Source of the DNA: Prorocentrum cordatum
Lineage: Eukaryota; Sar; Dinophyceae; Prorocentrales; Prorocentraceae
DNA: 25,000 bases
Assembly (NCBI GenBank): GCA_963575745.1
Contig: CAUYUJ010021064.1
Span: forward strand, 1-25,000
Direction of reading: 5' to 3'
The notes below the pieces were generated by a model, which worked only from the letters and a program-made list of their open reading frames with translations, searched no databases and was not told where the DNA came from. This document shows positions 8,349 through 17,128 of this stretch, piece by piece. The first letter of the stretch is position 1, and each line of letters begins with the position of its first letter. The position numbers were made by a program, and so were the translations under genes.

Positions 8349-9010
8349 GACCCGACCCGCTGCTTGCTGGCTGCTGCTCCCACTTTCCCCCCCCGTCCCC
8401 AGTCGGCGGGTGCTGGGGCGCGGAAGGCGGGACTCCCGTCCGGTTGCCTGGGGGGTCGCCTGCGGGGGCGCCGGTCCCTTCGGGGAACCTCGGGGGCCGA
8501 TGACGAACAAGGGTGGACGAGGCTCGGGAGGCGGTTCTGGACAAGTGAAGCCATTCGAACTGCCAAATCCATGCACTTCGACAGCTTCAGGACTGAAAAT
8601 GTTTCAAAAACTTGATGCATGATGACACGCTGGAATTTCAAACAGCCCTTTTTTCCGATTTCCAAGATTCCAAAGATCTCCACATGCATGTGTTTAAAGT
8701 ATTACTTCTGGCAAATCTTCACAACATGCAGACATGACTCATTTGAAACACACACGGCGTGGTGTACAAAGTAGTGAAACAGTTGGAACGCCCTTGCACT
8801 TGGAACTCCGTACTTCCAGGAACCCCAGACAGCAGAGAAGACATATTTTCTAAAGGTCCGCAACACTCTCAAATTCGCTTCAGCTTCTAAGTATGTCAAA
8901 GTTTTTGGATTGGTCAACAGGTTGAAGGATGTGGGAACATGTGGAATAGCAGTGGCCATGGACTTCCAAGTTCCACCGGTGTCCTGAACTCTAGGGCAAA
9001 AGGGGCGAGG
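8349..9010. other. lower-GC unique island without recognised gene
   Basis: After a GC-rich start, 8540-8990 is clearly richer in A/T than its surroundings and free of microsatellites. A minus-strand frame of 85 codons (8959-8702) is the longest candidate. It has Phe/Tyr/His-rich content, no recognisable domain and no G/C bias at third positions, so I do not call it a gene. It could be an intron, untranslated sequence or an older insertion. Confidence 0.4.
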
Positions 9011-9400
9011 TGGTGGAGGAAAAGGAGGAGGAGGAGGAGGAGGACGAGGAGGACGAGGAGGAGGAAAAGCGGAAATACATCAGGAAAAGCAACACCGGCG
9101 GACGGGAGAACCAGCGGCAAGCGCGATTCCACTACCACCCCCTCTGTTTGGTCTGTGGCTCTGATACATGGTCCGACCCCCAAGGGTGGCATCCCCTCCT
9201 GGTCGGCCGTTCCCCTCCATCCCCCCCTCCCTGTCTCCTCCCTCCCTCCATCCCTTTTCCCGTGCTCCCTGTTTCCCCCCTGCAACCTTCGAGGGCAAGC
9301 GGACGCGGTCATCCTCGTGCCTCCTAACCATCGTCATCGTCACCCTTACCCTCTCTTCCGACTCTTGGCTGCAAGTAAACCAGGCGACCATCCACTCCGC
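9011..9400. other. GAG tract and C-rich non-coding sequence
   Basis: An imperfect GAG/GAC tract spans about 9022-9068. It is followed by ordinary sequence and then CCCTCC-rich sequence (9210-9290). No frame is convincing. Confidence 0.45.
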
Positions 9401-9402
9401 TC

Positions 9403-9441
9403 CCCCTCCTCCTCCTCCTCCTCCTCCTCCTCCTCCTCCTC

Positions 9442-9472
<31 letters not shown>

Positions 9473-9548
9473 TCCTCCTCCTCATCCTCCTTATCCTCCT
9501 CCTCTTTCTCCTCCTCCTCCTCCTTCTCGTCATTGTCGTCCTCCTCCG
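9403..9548 (+). repeat. (CTC)n microsatellite
   Basis: A near-perfect (CTC)n to about 9466 continues as imperfect CTC/CTT/CAT units to about 9548. It ends ~50 bp left of the outer boundary of the tyrosine-recombinase retroelement. Confidence 0.95.
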
Positions 9549-9604
9549 CAAACTATTGCTTGTGCTTTATATATCGACGTTTAAATATGTGTATATTTAT
9601 CTGC

Positions 9605-9799
9605 CCCGACTCCACGAGTGCCAAAACTGACCTGATGACAGCAGCGGCAGCAGTGACCGACGATTGGCATGCGGTTTCTTTGCAACATGCGCGTGACGCA
9701 CGAGCCAGGCGGCGGCAGAGATGACTGCCGGCAAGAGAGGTACTGACATTGACCACCGAGCGCGCAGCAGGCGAGGCACATACAGATGAGGTCCCCAAA
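9605..9799 (-). repeat. B2: outer copy of ~190-bp split direct repeat
   Basis: It begins CCCGACTCCACGAGTGCC and ends near GATGAGGTCCCCAAA. It is about 90% identical by eye to 9951-10141, with a 3-bp indel in a CAG run and a cluster of changes near 9690. It forms the presumed 3' end of the element in minus orientation. Confidence 0.88.
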
Positions 9800-9852
9800 G
9801 AAGGACGGAATTAAAGGATTCAAGTGAGGGCGGCCTCTGGGTGGGTGCCCTT

Positions 9853-9944
9853 GAGCACACATGCCAGCAGACAGGCACGAGCTGGCATGGGGAAGTGCGG
9901 CGCTCTCACCTTGGGGCTCTGCAATACGTTCTAAAAACTGTCCA
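9853..9944 (-). repeat. A2: inner copy of 92-bp split direct repeat
   Basis: It matches 15440-15531 at 88 of 92 positions by eye and in the same orientation. It contains the inverted motif TGCCAG ... CTGGCA with a 14-nt loop and ends CTAAAAACTGTCCA. It sits between the two B copies, 6 bp from B1 and 53 bp from B2. Confidence 0.9.
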
Positions 9945-9950
9945 GCCCGT

Positions 9951-10141
9951 CCCGACTCCACGAGTGCCAGAGCTGACGTGAGGACAGCAGCAGCAGTGAC
10001 CGACGATAGGCATGCGGCTTCTTTGCGTCCTATGCGTGACGCAGGAGCCAGGCGGCGGCAGAGATGACTGCCGGCACGAAATGTACTGACATTGACCACC
10101 GAGCGTGCAGCAGGCGAGGCACATACAGATGAGGTCCCAAA
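9951..10141 (-). repeat. B1: inner copy of ~190-bp split direct repeat
   Basis: The counterpart of 9605-9799, sharing CCCGACTCCACGAGTGCC at one end and CATACAGATGAGGTCCC at the other. In minus orientation it follows the untranslated tail of the last coding region, which ends at 10252. Confidence 0.88.
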
Positions 10142-10251
10142 CCCCATCAGGAAGTAGTGGCCTGGAAGCTGAAACTGGAGGGCCGAAGTGGTTAAAAGCA
10201 GCTCGATGTGATCAAGAGCACGACTTGCTAACCAAGTCTGCCATGACTTGT

Positions 10252-11000
10252 CTAGGCCTCTGCAACAGAGCGTTTCTGAAAAACATTGGCCACAACATTG
10301 CACGGGCTAGCGGGATAGGCGGCAGTCATAACCGTGCATTTACAGCCCTCTGGGGCCTGGCCCGTGAAAATGGCGAGTCGATTCCCGGTCCGAGAGCAAA
10401 TCCCCCTGCGACCCAGACAGAGCCGATCGAGACCAAGAAGCGGGCCCGTCTGCCAGGCAGCGAGTTTGGTATGTTCCTGCCAGGAGGTCCCGATTTGGCA
10501 TTGGTCGAGATCGCACACTCGAGCGCCCTCAGAGGCGATGGGGGACGCGAGGGGCCTGGCATGCCACATCAAAGAGCTAGCGGGATTCTCGACCAGCACA
10601 GGTATGTTTAGCTTACAACATGCCCGATTGATGCGGCATGTGAAGTAAGAGGAGGCATTGCCTGTGGTCAGACGGGCGGTCTCAGAGGCCGAGAGCCCAC
10701 CGATGCCCATGGCCTGGGCTCGCGTCCTGAGGGGCCCCCGGAAAACCCGCGACCGCGTCGCGCACGGCGCGCCGAGGAAGACCGCCGCGACCGCGCGGCC
10801 GCAGAGCCAGCCGGTCACTGTCCGTTCGAAGTCGCGGCAGAGGTGGTCCTCCAGAGGCGACTGCAGGACGTCGAGGCCGAGCGCCGACAGGCCGAGGCGG
10901 CGGGCGGCGGCCGCGAAATGCCCACTGCCGCTGAACAGCTCCAGCGCGACGCGCCGCCGGCGCAGGGGGCCGCGGCTGACAGCCGCTCTGAAGCGGCGCC
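10252..11000 (-). pseudogene. retroelement methyltransferase-like domain
   Basis: The last coding region of the DIRS-order element, in one frame ending with a stop at 10252. A SAM-binding motif I (ELFSGSGHF, about 10941) is followed by GLDV. A GAPCATRSR segment with a Pro-Cys pair (about 10770) and VENP (about 10590) follow, then DQCQIGTSW. The Pro-Cys pair recalls motif IV of C5-cytosine methyltransferases, but Glu-Asn-Pro is not the usual Glu-Asn-Val, so the specificity is open. Methyltransferase domains are known in DIRS-type retrotransposons. The frame itself is intact over ~250 codons, and it is separated from the recombinase by a frameshift near 11316. Activity is unknown. Confidence 0.72.
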
Positions 11001-11279
11001 TGAGGTGATCAGCTACCTCGGCGCCGCGCGATGGCGGCCGAGCTCGCCCAGCGCGGGCGCAAGAGGCGCCGCCGCCAGGGCCGGCCTCGGCCGCGCTCGG
11101 GCGCAGCCAGCCGGGCTCCTCCTCACTTTTGGGCTCGTCGCCCGGCCTGGACAGGACGGGGGCGGCCAGGCGGACTTGGATGAGATGCTGCAGCCTGGCG
11201 CCGAAGAAGCCCTTCTCGATCGGCAGGCATAAGTTCTGCGCGACCACGTCGCCGAAAGCGCGCGCGTCTGGACGCGCCC

Positions 11280-11775
11280 CCTGCAGCTCGCGCAGAAAGG
11301 GCCGTCTCCTTCGCACGCCGCCGCGTCGAGGACATCGCGGCCCAGCGGCCCCGGCGGAAGACCTGCTCCTGCGACCTCCGCTAGGTCAGGGGATCGCCGC
11401 TCACTCCCCCGCGCCGCATCCCGTAGAGGTGAGGGCGCAGCTGGGAGGTTCCAAGCACCACCGCCGCCAGCGCGAACATCCTGTTGAGCTCCGTCAGAGA
11501 GAACCTCCACAGCGGCGCGCCCGGGCCCCCTCTGGAACGGAGGGCCATGAGCCAGGCGCCAGGTACAGATCGAGGTCGAAGAGGATCGACTCATCGAAGG
11601 AGCCCGCCTTGCCCGCCTGGCCCTGCCAACGCTGATGGCTGAACGACGCTGTCCGTCGTGGGCCGCCGCGCCTCGGCGGGCCCGAGGCACGCCGAGAACG
11701 AGATCGCCAGCCACGCTGCCGCGGGCGCCTGCTGCCGCGCAATCAGGACGCCAGCCAGCGCAAGCATGACTGCCC
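11280..11775 (-). pseudogene. tyrosine recombinase catalytic region, decayed
   Basis: Conceptual reading across two frames gives a C-terminal recombinase pattern. SFSACLGPAEA (11700-11665) sits where these families have Leu-Arg-Pro-x-Glu. FDESILFD follows in a second frame. LYGMRRGGVSGD (about 11425-11390) corresponds to the Arg-II box, usually Tyr-x-Leu-Arg-His-Gly-Gly. GRWAAMSSTRRRAKE (about 11345-11300) corresponds to the segment that normally carries the nucleophilic Tyr. By this alignment Arg-I is Gly (codon 11683-11681), the His after Arg-II is Arg, and the Tyr is Arg (11317-11315). A TGA near 11597 and a TAG at 11383-11381 also interrupt the reading. The assignment rests on remembered family patterns, so it is moderately secure. 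Confidence 0.62.
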
Positions 11776-11899
11776 AAAGGATCGCCAGCTGCGTGAGGGT
11801 AGGAGTCCGCCTACCTGCATCGCGCGCGACGCGCGGGGCGGGAGCGAGCCCACCTGCCTCGGAATCCTGGGCGCGAAGTGCGCCAGCGCCGCGACCGTC

Positions 11900-13204
11900 T
11901 GCGATTCAACGAGAGGTCGCAGGACAACATGGGCAGCAAGTCGCGAATGGAGACCGACCAGTTCCTCTGCCGCTGACGCCCATTTCCTGCCCTGCCTCTC
12001 GCCGTGCGCCGCCGCGAAGCTGTGGGCGCCGCGGAGTGCAGCGAGGACCTCGCGACGCATCATCTGCGCCGAAGTGGCATGACCAAGGACTGCGCGCATC
12101 ATGTGGCCGCTGCACCAGCCACGCCGCAGGAGCCCTGAGGTCGCGGCGCGCAGCCGCCAGACGTTGCGCGGCTTGATGCGCGAGGACTTCCCGCGCCGCA
12201 GGCTGAGGCCAAGGAAGTCCGCGTCCTGCGAGGCGGGCTCGATCTCATGAACTGGAAGCCCTCGAGCGCGGAAGGCGGCCACGAGCCGTGCCATGGCCCG
12301 GTCGACCGCATTCTTGTCAGCGTCGAAGGTCAAGACGTCGCCAACGTAGGCGCCGACGCCCGCAGAGACGGGGTCGGTGACAGCCGCGCCTGCTTGCCCG
12401 CCCAGCGCTGTCATGGCCCCTCTCATGGCCATGGGCTGCCAGGGCGGCGCGCGCTGCAGACTGGCAGAAGCGCGGCGCCCACGCGAAGCCCATCGGGGGG
12501 GCGGTCACCATGGGCGTCGCGCGCGTGGACGGGTCGAAGTCCAGGTCGATCAAGCTAAGCTCCTGCAGCACGGCCACCGATATCGAAGGCGAGGTGGACG
12601 TGGGATCCATCCCACTGGGCAGCCGCATGCGGTAGAAAGCGCACTCCAGGTCGCGCGACGAGAGGTGCGTGCCATCAGCTGGGGCTTCGATCGCTCCAAA
12701 CGACGCGGCCGAAGGAAGCCTGGTAGCTGGTGAACCAAAAAACTTGCAATTCGCGGCCCTCGTGTCGAATGTGATTCTGAGGGCCCCCGACTTCTTGGGA
12801 AGTCGACTAAGAGGCCGACGGTGTGCGGCAGACCGCTGTCCACAGCGGCTCGCTTCACGAAACAGGCTCGGGTCGCAGTAGGGCCCGCGCGGGCAGGCCG
12901 ACTGCGCCAGGGCCTCGTCGGCGTGCCGATCTCGAAGCACATAACTCTGCCATCCCTCCAGCCGCGCCCTATCCTGAGGCTGCGCGAAGCCGAGCAGGTC
13001 GACGGGCGCAGCGCCTCTCTGGAGGGCCAAGCGACTCGGTCGCGGACTTAGGGTGATGACGAGGCGGCGCCAGAACCGCATGGGTCGGCGCGTGAGAGGA
13101 GCTCCCGGAGGGCTCCGTCTTGAGCAGCACGGGTCTCGGTGAACTCGGTCGGCGGCGCCCCCAACTCCTCGACGCTGCGCTCTACGCGCATGATGACTTG
13201 GCAA
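11900..13204 (-). pseudogene. DIRS-type reverse transcriptase, frameshifted
   Basis: Two overlapping frames together give an RT. The first (13204 to about 12440) has a fingers-like PKKSGALRITFDTRAANC, the palm motif A segment SRDLECAFYRMRLP with its Asp near 12652, and the PPMGFAWAPRFCQ motif B region. The second (about 12440 to 11900) has AYVGDVLTF at about 12350-12325 as motif C, then ADFLGLSLRRG, a typical motif D/E continuation. Motif C would normally carry Asp at the position that is Gly here, which is one base from the expected Asp codon. The frame break lies near 12430-12450. No RNase H signature was recognised downstream. It would have made cDNA from the element RNA. Confidence 0.72.
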
Positions 13205-13479
13205 TGCCCCTCATATGCCAGAGCTGCGGACGAGGACTCAAAACCATAAAGTGAATTCGGCGCATTGGTGGCGGCCCGAATGCAATCCTCACGATGGGCG
13301 CGAAGACCGCAGCGCTGGGCTGAACGGCGGCTGGCAGGCCCATGCGGAGCAGCAGCCGGCGAGACCGGCAGCGGGAAGACGTCGCGCTGGCGACCAGCTT
13401 CCGGCGGTCAGGGGCCTGCGGTCGGAGCCGCAATGCTGTCCCAGGGAGAGGCTGGCCCACCTGCCCACCCCGGCTCTTC
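13205..13479 (-). other. linker between gag-like and RT regions
   Basis: About 275 bp inside the retroelement with no recognisable motif. All minus frames are interrupted or low in information. It probably encoded a linker or the N-terminal part of the polyprotein before decay. Confidence 0.35.
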
Positions 13480-14955
13480 TCAGCCATCGGGGCCAAGGGT
13501 ATTGCCGCCCCCGCGGGGCCTCGACGTCCGCGGCCCCGCAGCGCCGCCCGAGCCAGCAGCGCCTGACCCAGCAGCCAGCGCACGCTCCTCCCGAGCCTGG
13601 CGCCTCTCCTTGGCGATGGCCGCCTCGCGAGTCTTCTCGGCCGCCAGCTCATCAGCCAGTCCCGCAGCGCTGGGGCCACGCAGATGCTGCCGCCGGCGTC
13701 CTGGGCGCCAGACAGCAAGGCCACGTCGTGGCCGCACTCGGAGGTCGGTTCGAACCTGTCGCGATAGAGCTTCTCCAGCGTCTACAACGTGCGGCCGACC
13801 AACTCCATCGAAACGAAATTCGTCGCATGCACTTGATCGTGCATGACGCTGCTCTCGAGCAGCCTGCAGCACAACAGGTGCACGTCAACGCCAGGGTCCC
13901 CCTGGTCCAAATATGTCTCAGCCTTCCACTTGGAGCGTCGGCCGAGCGGCGCCCCTCCATTGCGGCAGATGTAGCTCAGGGCCCAGAGCAAAGCCCGAGG
14001 GCCCTTGAGAGGCCAGTCGCCCCACGGCAGCTCGTGCATGCCCATCGCGGCGGCCCTGCAGTCGACGTAGCGCACGCCCTGCGGGTCGAGGGCGACGGCC
14101 TGCATCCCTGCGTCGCCGCCAGGGGCCGCCGCCACCGCCGCCGGCGCGTTCGCGAGGCCGCCCGCGCCCAGACCAGGAACGCCGGGCACCCCGGCTGCGG
14201 CGGCCATCGCGGCGGCGGCCGCGGCAGCGCCAGCGCCGGGGGCCGCTGCCGGAAGAGCGCCAGCTGCCGGCCCCGCAGCCGCTGGCACGAGGGCGCCTCC
14301 CGGCGCGGCCGCCGCGGGCGGCGACGGCAGGCACCGAGGCGCCGGCGGCGCCGCCATCCACGGGTGTTCCTCCGGCCGCGGGCGCCCCCCCTCCGAGCGC
14401 CGCCGCGAGCCCTGCCAGGCCTCCAGCCGCGGGGCCGCCGACAGCACCGCCGTCTCCAGGGGCCGCCGCCGCTGGGGCGACGGCGGCGATGGCGCGGCCT
14501 GCGGTGTTCAGGGCCACGGGGGGGGCCCCCCGGTGCCAGGCCAAGGGACGCCGAGGTAGAGTTGGCGGCGGCTACCACGGCTGCGGGCAAGGGCAGGGCG
14601 CAGAAGCGGTACACCTGGTCGGCGCCTGTCGACGCGGATGCGCCACCAGCTGCGCCAGCGGCTGGGATGCAGAACTCCGCTACGTCGGCGCCGCCGCTAA
14701 CGATGCTCTCGACATACCCGTGGCCATCTGGCGTCAAGATGCCAGTGCCGAAGAGAGGGGTGGCCTGGCAAGATGAAGCGTTCATGCCAGATCCTCGTTC
14801 CTCCGACCTGGCACCCGATCAGCACGAAGCCGCCCTCGTCCGGCCCGAGGATGGCGAGGGCATGGCCCGCGGCAGCGGCGGCCGCCGCGGACATCAGGTC
14901 GCTGGGCCTGCAGCCGTGCCCTGGCGAGGGCAGCGTCCCAGACCCCCGACGTCAT
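13480..14955 (-). pseudogene. gag-like N-terminal ORF of the DIRS-order element, multiply frameshifted
   Basis: An ATG at 14955 opens MTSGVWDAALARARLQ. The sense then moves to a second frame (Ala run, GPDEGGFVLIGCQVGGTRIW, about 14890-14780) and a third (GTGILTPDGHGYVESIVSGG, about 14750). An Ala/Gly/Pro-rich linker follows over two more frames to a globular-looking segment (WKAETYLDQGDPGVDVHLLC, about 13930) that ends in TAG near 13782. A charged Lys/Arg/Glu/Ala segment (ADELAAEKTREAA...) ends at a stop at 13480. I recall similar blocks ahead of RTs in dinoflagellate predicted proteins, hence gag-like. No CCHC knuckle is visible. At least four frameshifts are needed to connect the blocks, so the copy is dead. 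Confidence 0.5.
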
Positions 14956-15106
14956 GATTTTTTCATGACGCGACCCCCAGAGGTCCAGACCCATTCCCTT
15001 GGACCGGTTTTTCATCCCGAGTCGTTTTTTGACGGTCCCGAGGCCCGGTGAGGGCCCTCAGAGGCCGAAAATAGCGAAAAACCTCCCGTCGTGATTTTTT
15101 CATGAC
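14951..15106. repeat. paired GTCRTGATTTTTTCATGAC palindromic motifs
   Basis: A 19-bp motif with GTCATGA/TCATGAC symmetry around a T-run occurs at 14951-14969 and again at 15088-15106, with one difference. The first overlaps the ATG of the gag-like ORF. They lie in the 5' region of the element and could be structural or regulatory; nothing shows which. Confidence 0.7.
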
Positions 15107-15439
15107 TCGAGGAGGTCTGGGGTGGGCGCGGGCCTCCTCCGAGAGCCTCTCGACCCCGGCAGGCGGCCGGGCCGGCGCAGCGGGCGCGAGCGCCTGCGCC
15201 CGGGCCGCGCCCGCCCCCGGGCCCGCAGGCCGGGGCCAGCCGTACGGCCCCGAGGGCGTCGGGCAGTCCAGCCGCGGCGCCTCCCGGCTCCCGCCGCACA
15301 CCGGCGATGGCCTGCAGGTGCGCGGCGGGCAGTCTGCCCGAGCCGCCCACGCGGAGCACTCCCTGCGGCGCTGTGCGCAGGGCCTCCTGCACGAGCCACC
15401 CGCCGAGGGACAGCGAGCGCGCCACAACCCCATGCACTG
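15107..15439 (-). other. GC-rich 5' untranslated region of the DIRS-order element
   Basis: The stretch between A1 and the gag-like ATG, extremely GC-rich between 15150 and 15350, with open minus frames but no recognisable domain. It most likely served as leader sequence. Confidence 0.4.
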
Positions 15440-15531
15440 GAGCACACATGCCAGCAGACAGGCACGAGCTGGCATGGGGAAGTGCGGCATTCTCACCTCG
15501 GGGCTCTGCATTACGTTCTAAAAACTGTCCA
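15440..15531 (-). repeat. A1: outer copy of 92-bp split direct repeat
   Basis: The same sequence as 9853-9944 with four differences, including the TGCCAG ... CTGGCA inverted motif and the CTAAAAACTGTCCA end. It marks the presumed 5' end of the element in minus orientation. The adjoining ATCTG (15531-15535) recurs at the other boundary. Confidence 0.9.
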
Positions 15532-15535
15532 TCTG

Positions 15536-16976
15536 TATATCCCTCTCCTTTACATGTAGTTTGTGTTGTTCCCCCTCTCTCTGTCTCTTTCTCATTCTCT
15601 CCTTCTCTCGGCCATGGGGCGCGCCCCGCGCGGCCATCCCCCCAGGGGCCGTCGCCCCTGACTACTATGCCAGGAAGCCCCGGTGGACCACCGGCAGAGG
15701 GCTGAGACATGTAGGACGTAAGCGACGACAAAACGAATGGGAGAAGAGAGAAAAAGGAAAGCTGATACCTGAGTACGTCAAGACGAAGGAAAACAAGGGG
15801 CGGGAATGACGGCGCGCAGCGGGAAAGTTGTGGGATGGCAAGGGACCAGCCTGCAACGGTTGTGGGCTGTGCGGCGGCGGGGACACACTCGCCAAGGTGG
15901 AAGGCGCAAAGGCCCTCCCACTGCTCAAAATAGGACCCCCCAACGGGCGCCCACCGGTCCTACGAAGGGGACCCCCGCCTGCGCAGCAGGCGCAGGGGTC
16001 CCAGAACGAAGGACGGGTGGCCGCCAGGGGGGGGGAGTCCGCCGAGCGTGGGGGATGTTTGCGCGTTCCGTGGCGGTGGCCCTGTAAACCTTCTCCCTGT
16101 AGTAAATGCCCCGCCCCCCACCCACCCCGCAAGGGAAGCTCCCTTCACCCTGCGAGGGCCCTCGTAAGCCAATCACGCCTGCTACCCATGGCGGATCGTA
16201 GGCCGAGGTGCGAGTGGCTGCTACTGAGGCAGGGTTGCAGCCAGAAGACCGGCTAGGAGTGGTCTGCAGCGTGGAGAACTCGCGAGGTGACGGCGCGGAA
16301 GGCGCGCCTGCCTCTCCCACTGCCCGTGGGAGACCGCCACGGGCGCGCCCGAGTCCTACGACCGGGGTCCCTCGACCCGCACCTGGAATCGCGAGGCTCC
16401 CAGAAAGCGGGGCTGGTGGCCGCCGGGGGGGGGGTCCACCGAGCGCGGGGGAGGTTTGCGCTTTGCGTGGCGCGTGAGGAGACTCCATCGGTTGGCGATC
16501 CTGACCGTTGTGGGTGAGAATACTGCGGCGGGTTTGGGGACCCTGTGTCACCGCAAACCCACAAGCAGAAGTCGGAGAATGTGCGTCCACGGACGGATCA
16601 GATCGGTTGACTCGCATGTATGGGTGACAAAGCCACCGTGGGTTTGGGAGGCCTGTCTGACCGTGGACCCGTTGCATAGCCTAGCCTGCTGTGGGTGCAT
16701 GCGCCGTGAGTGCTGTGCTGATGTGGTCGCCGCGAGAGGACTCGTAGAGCGTAGAGGTGGGAGTGTGCCGTCGCCACGAGGTAGACATCGAGTGAACGAT
16801 CTGCTACAGCTGTTGCTACTGCTGTGGGACAATGAGGCGGTGGGTGGTGCGGTAAGAGAACAGTGCGGAGGTCGGAGCTGGGAGAAGGCAGCTGGTGTTT
16901 CGTGGGAGAGGTCGGTCGTCCGCTGCCTTGACAGCAGCACTGGTAGGACGGCGGGGATGGCGCACTGATGGGCCTC
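15536..16976. other. non-coding interval with diverged ~120-bp duplication
   Basis: No recognisable gene. A segment from GTCCTACGA through GGTGGCCGCC, a G-run and GGTTTGCGC/TGTTTGCGC occurs at about 15957-16076 and again, diverged, at about 16351-16471. The first copy includes the hairpin CCTGCGCAGCAGGCGCAGG. A + frame of 170 codons (16456-16968) has no domain and an ordinary composition; I do not call it. Confidence 0.5.
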
Positions 16977-16984
16977 CGTTAGGA

Positions 16985-17120
16985 TTAAGTCGAGCGACGA
17001 AAAATAAAGAATACTCCAAACCTATTCCAAAATGGTCAAAACATGCTGGAAAAATAGTCCCCAGGCTATTTTTTGACTAGTCTTGAATATTCCTCCTGTA
17101 GAGGGACGGGCCCGACTTAA
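16985..17120. mobile_element. family A foldback MITE, copy 3, internally deleted
   Basis: A 136-bp relative of the elements at 3952 and 4500. It keeps TTAAGTCG and CGACGAAAAATAAA on the left, AATAGTCCCCAGGCTATTTTTTGA in the middle (two pieces of the shared core), and TGTAGAGGGACGGGCCCGACTTAA on the right. The left arm lacks the CCTGTCCCCCTACAGGGGG part. Flanks are CGTTAGGA (16977-16984) and CGTTAGGC (17121-17128), matching at 7 of 8 bases. Confidence 0.8.
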
Positions 17121-17128
17121 CGTTAGGC

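Larger units (their letters stand above)
9604..15530 (-). mobile_element. DIRS-order (tyrosine recombinase) retrotransposon, decayed, split direct repeats
   Basis: A minus-strand element with, in reading order, gag-like, reverse transcriptase, tyrosine recombinase and methyltransferase-like regions, all broken by frameshifts and stops. A 92-bp repeat (A) lies at 15440-15531 and 9853-9944, and a ~190-bp repeat (B) at 9951-10141 and 9605-9799. Read on the minus strand the order is A1, ORFs, B1, A2, B2, the split-direct-repeat layout known for PAT/Ngaro-type members of the DIRS order. Such elements are thought to integrate as circles through a tyrosine recombinase instead of an integrase. ATCTG occurs at both outer boundaries (9599-9603, 15531-15535). 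I found no clear RNase H region. The copy is very probably immobile by itself. Confidence 0.75.

Noticed and set aside
7327-8689. Long minus frames of 285-405 codons
   Set aside because: They run through both arms of a palindrome and a (GAC)n tract, and the repeated segments come from the two family B copies.
9605-10141. Simple tandem duplication of 346 bp
   Set aside because: The 92-bp block between the two ~190-bp copies also occurs 5.6 kb away at 15440, and coding regions lie between, so the split-direct-repeat reading explains more.
13215-14957. A 580-codon + strand frame
   Set aside because: It is antisense to the gag-like region, has no domain, and its length is explained by very high GC; the minus strand carries the recognisable motifs.
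15828-16256. Cys-rich + frame (CNGCGLCGGG) as a zinc-finger protein
   Set aside because: The Cys spacing does not continue into a recognisable finger, and the frame spans the diverged G-run duplication.
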